DNA of 10,580 bases, taken from the NCBI GenBank assembly GCA_020832965.1, contig JAJHRM010000078.1, positions 1-10,580 of the forward strand, read 5' to 3'. Positions 1 to 6,793 of the stretch are shown piece by piece (positions within the stretch are counted from its first letter, which is position 1; each line of letters opens with the position of its first letter). The stretch is from Thermofilum sp. GTDB taxonomy: Archaea; Thermoproteota; Thermoprotei; Thermofilales; Thermofilaceae. A program made the position numbers and the translations under genes. Under the pieces are notes generated by a model. The model had not been told where the DNA came from. It saw only the letters and a program-made list of their open reading frames with translations, and did no database searches.

Positions 1-2
1 GC

Positions 3-331
3 ATTCCTACAGGCATTTTTCATACCAGCAGCTTGCTAAAGTGCAAGCGCAGAGAACTGATGCAAGTCGCCAAGCTAGTAAGGATATCACTCAGCGGAGA
101 TAAGCTGCAACAACCACGAAACCTCTAACAGACTTCGCGCGCAGCCTCTTATATGAAGCATGGGGCGTAGGTCTTGGCTACAGCGAGTTTGTAGAAGTTT
201 TAGCTTTAGCAGCAGCATGCGCGCGCTACCGTGTAAGAGTATCAGCGCTACTCTTGGGAGAGGCAATGAGGAACATAAGGCCCCTCATAATGAGGAACAT
301 ACAGCCCTCCCTCAAAACCTGCTTCCCGTGA
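3..331 (+). pseudogene. Decayed protein-coding remnant spread over several frames
   Basis: No intact gene is visible, but protein-like sequence passes from one plus frame to another. Frame 3 is open from the window edge to TAA 126-128 and contains ELMQVAKLVRISLSGDK. Frame 2 is open from 104 to TGA 329-331 and contains LTDFARSLLYEAWGVGLG followed by an Ala/Leu/Arg-rich helical stretch. Frame 2 has no ATG or GTG start before the ATG at 266, so it looks like the frame-shifted continuation of frame 3, the switch lying near 105-128. A 24-bp imperfect tandem duplication at 265-312 adds eight residues to it. I do not recognise the family. The alternative is chance open reading, since these are short stretches at a window edge. 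Confidence 0.35.
265..312 (+). repeat. 24-bp imperfect tandem duplication (two copies)
   Basis: Copies at 265-288 and 289-312 share their first 13 bases (AATGAGGAACATA) exactly and match at about 19 of 24 positions. The unit is a multiple of three, so it adds eight codons without changing the frame (MRNIRPLI then MRNIQPSL in frame 2). It lies in the decayed region and looks like a replication-slippage duplication. Confidence 0.75.
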
Positions 332-534
332 TAAGCTTTGCCAGATTCTCAGACGTCGACAGGTACCTCAAACTCTACAATATCGACCTTGACACTGGAA
401 AATATCGATGCGCCATATGTGGGGATGTTATGACGCGTGAAAATATCTATGCCCTTATTGTAAATGGTTCCTCAATAAAACTAATATGCAACAAGCCATC
501 ATGTCAAGCTAAATTATCAATAATCCCCCTCTAA
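328..534 (+). CDS. Small Cys4 zinc-ribbon-like protein (possibly a remnant)
   Basis: About 68 residues if started at GTG 328, which overlaps the TGA (329-331) of the preceding open frame in a GTGA arrangement that would allow coupled translation. The same frame is open upstream to an ATG at 160, but residues read there (Ser/Arg-rich, without clear pattern) are less protein-like than the competing frame, so I prefer the shorter form. The visible feature is a pair of cysteine knuckles, C-A-I-C-G followed about 25 residues later by C-N-K-P-S-C, with hydrophobic beta-like residues between them: a plausible zinc ribbon. This suggests nucleic-acid or protein binding, but no specific role. No clear Shine-Dalgarno sequence precedes GTG 328. 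It may be the C-terminal zinc-binding end of the decayed gene upstream, reached by a frameshift, rather than a gene of its own. Confidence 0.4.
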   Translation: MISFARFSDVDRYLKLYNIDLDTGKYRCAICGDVMTRENIYALIVNGSSIKLICNKPSCQAKLSIIPL

Positions 535-716
535 CATGTTAGATGAAATTAAATTTTATCAAGCAAGCGCCCCCATCACCTCCTTCTGCGCGCGCAATAT
601 AGCTCTTCTCCAAGAGATAGTTCTACTGAGTTTAATTGCGCTAGTGCAGCATTTATGCCTAGGAATCTTCTTCAATACCTCCTGCAGATATGGCTCTGCT
701 ACCTGTGTGAAGCGCG

Positions 717-744
717 CTAGACAAGTTTTTCTAGACAAGTTTTT
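717..744 (+). repeat. Perfect 14-bp tandem repeat
   Basis: CTAGACAAGTTTTT occurs twice back to back (717-730 and 731-744), 28 bp upstream of the GTG start of the EVE-nuclease gene. Its T-runs on the plus strand could also act as an archaeal-type termination signal for upstream transcription, or the repeat could bind a regulator. Neither role is shown by the sequence alone. Confidence 0.85.
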
Positions 745-762
745 AAGGACAAGGAGTACGTA

Positions 763-767
763 GAGGT
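763..767 (+). promoter_or_regulatory. Ribosome-binding site of the EVE-nuclease gene
   Basis: GAGGT lies four bases before the GTG at 772 and is complementary to the 3' end of archaeal 16S rRNA. It decides the choice of GTG 772. A further AAGGAG sits at 751-756. Confidence 0.6.
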
Positions 768-771
768 AAAT

Positions 772-1695
772 GTGCAGGAAACAAAGAAGGCAGGATGCAT
801 TATTAACCTGTTAAGCTCAAGCCACCCTCACTTCAGGTCTTTTCTAAGTGAGGGGCTTTGGGGCTTTCCCGATAACAGGGCGAATAGAAAGAGGTGGAGC
901 ATATTACGACCTGGCTGTGAGACTCTCCTATATTTTGAGCATAAGGGAGTTAGGGGGGTGTGGGGCTTAGGGAAGGTTGTTGAAGTTTTTGAATCAAGAA
1001 AGCCTGTGAGCTACTGGGTCAGAGATCCTGCGGGTTTTCCTCTCCAGGTTAGACTTGAGCTCATCGAGCCTAAGAATCATAGGCCCGTTCCCAGCGACCC
1101 TGTCAAGCTCGATTGGTTCGACGGTGTGACGCCCCTGAGGAGGGAGGAGTTGGCAGGATTAAATGTCAAGATGCCTGGTGGCCTGGTCGATAGGTGGTCG
1201 CTTATTGTGCTGGGAGAGGGAACAAAATATTCTTACAGTGTGTTTGAGCAATTGAAGTATGAGTTTCTGGTAAGGAACAAAGAGATGCGGTTAACCCCAT
1301 CAAGGTCTCTGCATGAGGAAATAAAACAGTTGATTGCAGAGATAGGGAGGATGCAGCGAAAATACGTCTCAATGGAGGAAGAGATTGAGGGGAAAAGGAT
1401 AGATGTGTCTTGGAGAAGGATCGAGAGAGGTGTGCCTTATGCAGTTTTTGAAGTCTGCATTGGTGGCGACCTCTACGCGGACTTAGTCAAGCTGAAGCAC
1501 GCTGTTGACATGTGGAACTCGATTGCCGTCCTCGTAACGACCGAAGACAAAGTAGAAGAGGCTAGGAAGTGGGTTGAGGGGGCATTCCATGAGGTTGCTC
1601 AGTACTTCCGTATTCTAACGGTTGAGGATGTGAGAAAGCTCTATGAGAGCAAGAGAAACTACAAGATGCTAGAGGCAAAATATGGACTAGTATAG
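772..1695 (+). CDS. EVE/PUA-like domain fused to PD-(D/E)XK-like nuclease
   Basis: A 307-residue two-domain protein. Residues about 8-100 look like an EVE-type (PUA/YTH-like superfamily) domain: opening INLLSSSHPHF, then GLWGFPDNRANRKRW, a beta strand TLLYFEHKG, and VWGLGKVVEVF, closing in VRLELIEP. Such domains fold around a pocket for a modified base. Residues about 180-205 form a charged helical linker. Residues 206-290 resemble a PD-(D/E)XK nuclease core: D211 in IDVSW, then VPYAVFEVC with E227, followed by GGDLYADLVKLKHA and the strand IAVLVTT. The third position of the E-x-K motif is Cys229; Lys240 or Lys242 on the next helix might substitute. A reader domain joined to a nuclease is the architecture of a modification-dependent (type IV-like) restriction enzyme, acting on incoming DNA. 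That role is inferred; the nuclease could be inactive. Start GTG 772 has a GAGGT site. The gene stands alone on this strand. Confidence 0.7.
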   Translation: MQETKKAGCIINLLSSSHPHFRSFLSEGLWGFPDNRANRKRWSILRPGCETLLYFEHKGVRGVWGLGKVVEVFESRKPVSYWVRDPAGFPLQVRLELIEPKNHRPVPSDPVKLDWFDGVTPLRREELAGLNVKMPGGLVDRWSLIVLGEGTKYSYSVFEQLKYEFLVRNKEMRLTPSRSLHEEIKQLIAEIGRMQRKYVSMEEEIEGKRIDVSWRRIERGVPYAVFEVCIGGDLYADLVKLKHAVDMWNSIAVLVTTEDKVEEARKWVEGAFHEVAQYFRILTVEDVRKLYESKRNYKMLEAKYGLV

Positions 1696-1950
1696 AACGC
1701 ACGGTGCGCTTACACCGGATTTCTCAACATTGGCAAGCATATTATCACATCTCTCACATGAAACCCGAAATAATCTCAACCAACCCATTAACAGAGCACA
1801 AAGGATTCTCGGCTTGAAGAAGCCCTCTCAAGATTTCACCACGAGATAACCTGACCATCACCGCATAAAGGCACTACATTCTTTGAAGTTTTACTAAGAC
1901 CTTTCCACGGCGTCGTGCCTGAGTTTAACCGCATGACCAGCTGGCACGCC
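1696..1950. other. Intergenic region between convergent genes
   Basis: I see no gene here. An imperfect inverted repeat, GGCGTCGTGCC at 1909-1919 and GGCACGCC at 1943-1950 (eight pairs with a three-base bulge), abuts the stop codon of the minus-strand frame ending at 1951. It could form a hairpin in the 3' end of that transcript, but no T-run follows, so calling it a terminator is weak. Confidence 0.4.
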
Positions 1951-2100
1951 TTACTTCTCCCTGGCTACCTCCTCGAATGTCTCGGGGTCCAGCTTGTTCA
2001 TCGGGAAGGCCACCAGCATCCTGCCAGGCTTCTTCCTCGGAGTCGAGAACACCCTCTCCACGCGGATCTTCAGCCGCAGGGGCCAGACTGGCTCGCAGCG
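1951..2100 (-). pseudogene. C-terminal continuation beyond an in-frame TAG
   Basis: The reading frame of the upstream gene (2802 to 2101) continues in the same register after its TAG stop for 49 more residues to TAA 1951-1953. The text is strongly protein-like: RCEPVWPLRLKIRVERVF, then STPRKKPGRMLVAFPMNKLD and a short acidic helix. Its base composition and codon use match the upstream part. There is no good start codon at its beginning, so it does not look like a separate gene. The simplest reading is a gene of about 283 codons with one nonsense change at 2101-2103 (a neighbouring codon such as TAC would give GEVYRCEPV). A sequencing error or programmed readthrough are alternatives. Confidence 0.6.
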
Positions 2101-2802
2101 CTACACCTCGCCGGAGGAGCCCGCAGCCCTGGAGGCTTCCTCCCTGAGGAAGAAGGCTAGGTCCATGTAACCCGAGAGCGTTCCCATGCGCCTGCGGCGC
2201 CTGATCTTCGGCGCGGGCAGGCCGCCGGCGGGCGCCGGCAGGGCTAGCTCGCGCTCGAGCTCATCATCCTTGGGCGTGAACGGCTCGTACTCGTCGAGCG
2301 CTGTGAAGAGGCCTCGAACCCTCACGAACTCCCTACCATTCACAACAACCTCTTCGCGGTAGCCGAGCACCCCTGGGGAGGGCACCACGCGCACCTCCGC
2401 GCGCGTGCTGTAGAGCTCGAGCACGCCGCGTGCCTCCACCTCCCTCCTTCTGTCCCAGAAAGCATCGTGCAGAACCACCTTGAAGAGCACAGGCAGGTGC
2501 CGCGCCCTCTCGCGCACCCCCCTCCACCCGCACTCAGCGCTCAGCACCCTCGCCTCCACCGGCAGCTCCTCCCCTGCGAGGTACTCGAATAGCCTGACCT
2601 CCTCGGAGAACGAAGCCTCGAAAATGCTCCTAACCCTAATAATCCTCCACACATCCTTCCTCAGGACAGAGTACAGCTCGCCCAGCGACTCAACCCTGCG
2701 CGTAGGAGTGAAGAAGAGCAGCTGATCTCCTACTTCAACCTTCACCACGGGTACTTTTACAACCATAAACCAGTCAGCCCAAACAATATCTTCAGTTCTC
2801 AT
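2101..2802 (-). CDS. Unrecognised beta-rich protein, probably cut by a nonsense codon
   Basis: 233 residues to the TAG at 2101-2103; I do not recognise the family. The N-terminal 70 residues are beta-rich (FMVVKVPVVKVEVGDQLLFF, then VWRIIRVRSIFEASF), with the VGD-xLLFF pattern seen in PUA/ASCH/EVE-like barrels, so a third base-reader-like fold is possible but speculative. The middle is Arg/Glu-rich with more strands (LPVLFKVVLHD, EEVVVNGREFVRVRG). A basic stretch KIRRRRR at about 200 precedes a helix AFFLREEASRAAG. There is no signal peptide or membrane segment. ATG 2802 is preceded by AAGGAG and, farther up, GGAGGG on the minus strand, and a TATA-like box lies near 2876-2884. Composition is GC-rich, unlike the AT-rich gene upstream of it. 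The frame resumes after the TAG and is listed separately. Confidence 0.6.
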   Translation of the reverse strand: MRTEDIVWADWFMVVKVPVVKVEVGDQLLFFTPTRRVESLGELYSVLRKDVWRIIRVRSIFEASFSEEVRLFEYLAGEELPVEARVLSAECGWRGVRERARHLPVLFKVVLHDAFWDRRREVEARGVLELYSTRAEVRVVPSPGVLGYREEVVVNGREFVRVRGLFTALDEYEPFTPKDDELERELALPAPAGGLPAPKIRRRRRMGTLSGYMDLAFFLREEASRAAGSSGEV

Positions 2803-2875
2803 TTCTCCTTACCCTCCGTACATCTCTAATACTGGCTATTAACTCTTATGATCTGAGATTTATTCGAAAGTATTA

Positions 2876-2884
2876 GATATAAAA
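2876..2884 (-). promoter_or_regulatory. TATA-like box for the minus-strand gene starting at 2802
   Basis: Read on the minus strand the site is TTTTATATC, a good match to an archaeal TATA box. It would start transcription near 2852, giving a leader of about 50 nt that contains the ribosome-binding site. The whole interval 2811-3009 is AT-rich, so chance matches are likely. Confidence 0.35.
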
Positions 2885-2931
2885 CATGGAATAGCAGATT
2901 TATAGAGGATAAACAGCTTTATAAGGTTGTT

Positions 2932-2946
2932 AAAAGAAAAATAATA
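2932..2946 (-). terminator. T-rich archaeal-type terminator after the R-M gene
   Basis: On the minus strand this reads TATTATTTTTCTTTT, about 65 nt past the stop of the R-M gene at 3010. Archaeal RNA polymerase can terminate at T-runs without a hairpin. Its place between that gene's stop and the next gene's TATA-like box fits termination and restart. Confidence 0.35.
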
Positions 2947-3009
2947 GCATCAATATACGAGCCAAGTTAAATTCGAATGAAGCTAAAAGAATATCTACAT
3001 ATCATGTTT

Positions 3010-6000
3010 TTATAAATATAAATAATTATCTATAGTTTTTTGTACTTCTGGCGCTTCATCATCCTCTTCTAGCTCTGATATTTTCTCCCTCAATTTCCTT
3101 TTAGATTCTTTTGATGAGTTAAGAATCCTTAACATATAATCTAGTTCTTCAAGTAGAGAAGAATACAATTCATTAAGATTAATATCCCAGTTTTTGAGTC
3201 CTAGCATCCTAAGTGCGATACGATCTATTTCTATCTGTTCTGGGCTTCTATTTTTAATTCTATCATAAATAGGATCAAGATCAGCTTTACTTAGCCTGTT
3301 GTAAAGTTCTCTCGCAGATTTTCTTACATCCTCCTCAAGATTCTGTAAATCTGGAACATGAATCTCTGACCATACTCCCTCCTTATCAAGCCTTATCCAT
3401 GCTCCTCGAGTCTCAACATGAAATGCGAGAAGTTGTAAAAGTACTATTGAACTATTTAAGTATAAACATAATAGCTCAGGCTCTATTTCGCCTAATACTC
3501 TTACATTTATACGGTCAGTTGTGCCTAACACTTTATCTTTAGATCTAAAAGCTAGCCAGTATATACCTGGAGAGGGAATTTGTAGTTTTCTAACTAATAA
3601 GATATCACCTGCCAAATCTTTATATGCTTCACGAATTCCTCTAGCTGCTTTTTTAACTTTTTCATCAACCAAACCAAAATCTCTTTTAATATTTTCAGGA
3701 ATGTAAGCTGGGTCAACTATTGCATACTCCTCCTCACCAGTGATATCCATATGTTTAACACCACTGTATGTCCTAAGAGTTTTTAAAAGAGCTTCTCTGG
3801 GTACTTTAAATGTTCTTCCTCCAACTTCCTCTCTAAAGATTATATAATTACCTTGTTCCCCTAGCACCCTGAATATGCATTTACCTTTTGCTCCGTATCT
3901 CGTGGCAAAAAGCAATCTTGCTTCTCTCTCAGAACCTCTGCTTGATGAGGGGTATTGACCAGGATTATAGTAACGCATTCTAATAATATTTTTCCTCTCT
4001 AATTCGCCTAATGTTGGATATTTAACTAATTCATCCAATAGTTTTAATGCTAGCTCTTGGGCCTTAATAGTATTAAATCCTACAAGGGGCTTAAGATTAA
4101 AGATATGTTTTTCTAAGAATACTTCTATATTTTTTATCTTAATTCCATCAAACAGATCACTCTGTATCTTATCACTATCACTATAAGCAAATTCTTTTAT
4201 TTTAATAGCAACATCCTTTATATAATCAATTTTATCTAATTCCTTCTTAAGAATAATTAGGGTCAATGGAACAAATGTTCTATTTAATGTTTTTAATAAA
4301 ACCATCAAATAATCTCTGTAAAGTGCACGTTCACTAAATGCTACTTCTACTCCGCTTCGCACAATATATAAAGGAATATACTGTCTTGCTAGTTTTTTAA
4401 TGTATTCTCCTTTTTTCGGATCATATATTTCACCTCGGAATAAATAGCGGCGCAAACTTTCAGCACTACTTCCTGCAAAAAATTCTTCAGGTGTTACGCA
4501 CGCAAGTTTGCCATTAACCTTAAGCACATTATCTGCTGCTGCTAAGAAGTAGGCCCAGTATCCCACTTTACCACGAATAATCTCATTTAGTTTTACACCT
4601 AGTTTATTTATTATAAATTCATTTAGCCTATCAATCTCGCCTATTTCTACTAGCCTTTCTCTCCTGGTAAAAGGAGGATTCATTATCACGCAGTCAAAAA
4701 ATTCACAGGGAAGTTGTTCGGGTGTCACTTTACCTAGCCATTCTGTTAACTGTACTTGAGGTGGATCCTTTGTATTAATCATAGGCTCAAGACCATCTCC
4801 TGCCCTAATATGCTCAAGCTTAGCTGGTACCTTAATGTTTTGTATTAGTAAGTTTATAGATGTCATATGATAGGCAAAATGCATAATATCAATACCATAA
4901 GTTTTTTCTAGTAGCTTTATATGTAATGCATCTAATATTTTTTGTAATTTATCCTCACTAAGCCCGGGGGTAGCTTTCTTTAAGTAAGCTTCTGCAAGTT
5001 CCTTTCTCCTCAAATAAGCTTCTGTCAAAAGTGTACCTGAGCCACAGGCAGGATCTAAAACTACTTCATCCCATCTATCTATAGCTAATGTGGCAAGAAT
5101 AGTGGCTGCCTTAGGCTTTGTAAAGAAAGCTCCTAGGTTTTTTCTAGCCTCTGGAGGAATGGATTCCTGATACAATCTACCCAGAAGCTCTTCTTTTACG
5201 TGTTCAGGCTTAAGAGCTTTAAGAGCCATTATATATTTAGAAATAGCTACTATTGAGTTAACTCCTCCACTTCTTTCCACCATGGATAATAAATCTGGAC
5301 CAAATATGGGCTCATATTCTTTAGCTGCATTAGCAAAAAGTTTTCTTAAAGTTTCTAATAACTTAATATCAGGTACTAAAGGATTAACATCTGGAAGAGG
5401 TGGATATTTATCTGGTCTTTTTTGTGATAATATGTAGTAAAAAAGTATTTGTGATACAGTAAGATATGCAGCTATATCTGCTATCCATGCTTTCATCTCT
5501 GCCTCACTAATATTAAAATCTTCAAGAGTTGCTCTGTAAAGATCAAATCTTCCAATCAGCATCATAGCATCGTTAATATATTGTGTTATTAGATTTTGTC
5601 TTATAGACCTCGCTACCTCGACAACAGCTTCTCTAGCAACTTTAACTATTGAGTCGTAGCTAACTGTAGGACGCTTTGATTCAAGGTACAGCTTATAGTA
5701 ATCTGATATGATCCTTGCGAGTTCCTCTAGAGAGAGGTTCTCTTTATATCCGGTTATCCATGGAAGAGATATTATGGCTCCTATTATTTTGAGTTGAGGA
5801 GCAACTGAGTTCAGTAGATTTGGATCTATTTGCCTAACATAACTAGGGAACAATATAGAGATACACCCCTGAGCACCTATGCTTTGAGCTTTGATAAAGG
5901 CTTGCGGAGCAACTTCAAGCAGTTTTCTAGCTCCATCTACTTTAACCTCTATTATGAATTTATAATCGTTGATCTTAGCAACAAGATCAGGGTACTGAGG

Positions 6001-6126
6001 TCGAGGAGCTCCAGCAACTTGAATCGACACTTCTTCTACGCACTCAATTCCATATTTTGATAAAACATTAGCTATTGGTCGGTAAAGTGACCTTTCAGTA
6101 GTTTTATAGGCCATATTCGCCCCCAC
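3010..6126 (-). CDS. Single-chain restriction-modification enzyme (type IIG/IIL-like nuclease-N6-adenine methyltransferase)
   Basis: A 1,038-residue protein that should both cut DNA and methylate adenine at its site. Residues about 5-120 are a PD-(D/E)XK nuclease: YPD with D47, then FIIEVKV with E60 and K62. A helical connector follows (about 130-325). The methyltransferase has LGAFFTKP at 331-338, motif I DPACGSG at 358-364, YGIDI at 410-414, and catalytic motif IV NPPF at 483-486. That D-P-A-C-G-S-G plus NPPF set is typical of gamma-class N6-adenine methyltransferases. The last 400 or so residues should hold the target-recognition domain, ending in a charged helical tail. No separate specificity or helicase gene is seen, which favours a type IIG/IIL (Eco57I/MmeI-like) design over type I; a BREX/DISARM-like methylase is less likely given the nuclease. 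Start may be GTG 6126 or ATG 6112-6114. Its AT-rich composition contrasts sharply with GC-rich genes on both sides, a sign of transfer. Confidence 0.8.
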   Translation of the reverse strand: MGANMAYKTTERSLYRPIANVLSKYGIECVEEVSIQVAGAPRPQYPDLVAKINDYKFIIEVKVDGARKLLEVAPQAFIKAQSIGAQGCISILFPSYVRQIDPNLLNSVAPQLKIIGAIISLPWITGYKENLSLEELARIISDYYKLYLESKRPTVSYDSIVKVAREAVVEVARSIRQNLITQYINDAMMLIGRFDLYRATLEDFNISEAEMKAWIADIAAYLTVSQILFYYILSQKRPDKYPPLPDVNPLVPDIKLLETLRKLFANAAKEYEPIFGPDLLSMVERSGGVNSIVAISKYIMALKALKPEHVKEELLGRLYQESIPPEARKNLGAFFTKPKAATILATLAIDRWDEVVLDPACGSGTLLTEAYLRRKELAEAYLKKATPGLSEDKLQKILDALHIKLLEKTYGIDIMHFAYHMTSINLLIQNIKVPAKLEHIRAGDGLEPMINTKDPPQVQLTEWLGKVTPEQLPCEFFDCVIMNPPFTRRERLVEIGEIDRLNEFIINKLGVKLNEIIRGKVGYWAYFLAAADNVLKVNGKLACVTPEEFFAGSSAESLRRYLFRGEIYDPKKGEYIKKLARQYIPLYIVRSGVEVAFSERALYRDYLMVLLKTLNRTFVPLTLIILKKELDKIDYIKDVAIKIKEFAYSDSDKIQSDLFDGIKIKNIEVFLEKHIFNLKPLVGFNTIKAQELALKLLDELVKYPTLGELERKNIIRMRYYNPGQYPSSSRGSEREARLLFATRYGAKGKCIFRVLGEQGNYIIFREEVGGRTFKVPREALLKTLRTYSGVKHMDITGEEEYAIVDPAYIPENIKRDFGLVDEKVKKAARGIREAYKDLAGDILLVRKLQIPSPGIYWLAFRSKDKVLGTTDRINVRVLGEIEPELLCLYLNSSIVLLQLLAFHVETRGAWIRLDKEGVWSEIHVPDLQNLEEDVRKSARELYNRLSKADLDPIYDRIKNRSPEQIEIDRIALRMLGLKNWDINLNELYSSLLEELDYMLRILNSSKESKRKLREKISELEEDDEAPEVQKTIDNYLYL

Positions 6127-6135
6127 TTTCCTTTG

Positions 6136-6168
6136 GGGGGATTTTCTAGCCTAATAAGGTGCTCCCCC
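6136..6168 (-). promoter_or_regulatory. Inverted repeat around the putative R-M promoter
   Basis: GGGGGA (6136-6141) and TCCCCC (6163-6168) form a 6-bp inverted repeat with a 21-bp spacer. Inside the spacer, read on the minus strand, CCTTATTA (6152-6159) is a weak TATA-like element about 29 nt before GTG 6126. A repressor bound to both arms would block the R-M promoter. This is inference from position only. Confidence 0.3.
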
Positions 6169-6236
6169 ATTTTTATTTTTATCTTGCAGCATACTCTCTT
6201 CATGTACTGTTGGAGAGCTAATATATTCATGCTTTT

Positions 6237-6701
6237 TTATTGCTTGAATAGCTTCTTGAGGGCTTGGGCTTGCTCTGGTTTCAGCTTCTGGGGCCCTGGT
6301 AGCACGGGTACTCCCGCCTCCACGAGCCTCTCCCTTGGCACGAGCCTCCAGGCCCTGGGGTTCTCAGGGTTCTCGAGGACTCCCGGCGCGGCCGCCTTGA
6401 CCTCGAGGTAGAAGGCAAGCCACCTCTCGCCCCGCGGCCAGTACCTCCCGGCTAGCTCAGCCCTGCCCCTCGCAACGCCGTAGAGCGCGAGGCCCCCCTC
6501 CACGCCCGCGCCCTTGGTCGCGTAGACGTAGACCTCGGAGCCCTCGAGCTGCTCCAGGACCCACTGGAACCTCTCGCTCACACCCCAGAGCATCCAGCCC
6601 GCTGGCCTGCCGCGCAGCGCCTCACTCCCCCTCTCCCTCATGTCCCTGAGGCTCCAGGAGAGGTTCTCGGGGCTCCCCTTCAGCAGGAATGCCGCAGCCA
6701 C
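6237..6701 (-). CDS. Stand-alone EVE-domain protein
   Basis: 154 residues, nearly all one EVE-like (PUA/YTH-like superfamily) domain, the usual size for such proteins. The visible pattern is GWMLWGVSERFQWVLEQL (about 35-52), a strand VYVYATKG, then LALYGVARGRAELAGRYWP, a strand WLAFYLEVKA (about 94-103), RAWRLVPRERLVEAGVP, and a C-terminal helix KPEQAQALKKLF. EVE domains bind modified bases and often sit next to restriction genes, so this may sense modified DNA for the R-M enzyme encoded 110 bp downstream on the same strand; cotranscription is possible. The gene is GC-rich while the R-M gene is AT-rich, so they may have been joined by insertion. Start GTG 6699-6701 is supported by a TATA box 25 nt upstream (leaderless). 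There is no nuclease domain, membrane segment or signal peptide. Confidence 0.7.
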   Translation of the reverse strand: MAAAFLLKGSPENLSWSLRDMRERGSEALRGRPAGWMLWGVSERFQWVLEQLEGSEVYVYATKGAGVEGGLALYGVARGRAELAGRYWPRGERWLAFYLEVKAAAPGVLENPENPRAWRLVPRERLVEAGVPVLPGPQKLKPEQAQALKKLFKQ

Positions 6702-6723
6702 AGGCAGATGCCCCGCAGCGGGC

Positions 6724-6730
6724 TAAAATA
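6724..6730 (-). promoter_or_regulatory. Leaderless TATA box for the EVE-domain gene
   Basis: On the minus strand TATTTTA is centred about 26 nt upstream of the GTG at 6701, the spacing of an archaeal TATA box to the transcription start. It stands out as the only AT-rich patch in GC-rich surroundings. It implies a leaderless mRNA and fixes the start codon. Confidence 0.55.
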
Positions 6731-6793
6731 CCTTACCGCCAGCCCCCCGGCGGGGCAGTAAGAGATTTCAAACCCCCTGCTACACAACCCGCG

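Larger units (their letters stand above)
535..771. other. Gene-free stretch with no supported CDS
   Basis: An ATG-started frame at 536-763 on the plus strand and an unstarted open frame on the minus strand (stop at 559-561, open to near 790, containing AEPYLQEVLKKIPRH) overlap here. Neither has a ribosome-binding site or a recognisable domain. The minus frame reads somewhat more like protein and could be a fragment of a lost gene. The end of the stretch holds a 14-bp tandem repeat and the ribosome-binding site of the next gene. Confidence 0.4.

Noticed and set aside
536..763. 75-codon ATG-started frame on the plus strand
   Set aside because: No ribosome-binding site, no recognisable domain, irregular Cys/Phe/Ser-rich composition, and a competing minus-strand frame over the same bases.
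1915..2160. Plus-strand frame opposite the 3' end of the gene at 1951-2802
   Set aside because: It is the complement of clearly coding minus-strand sequence and has no start signal or protein-like pattern.
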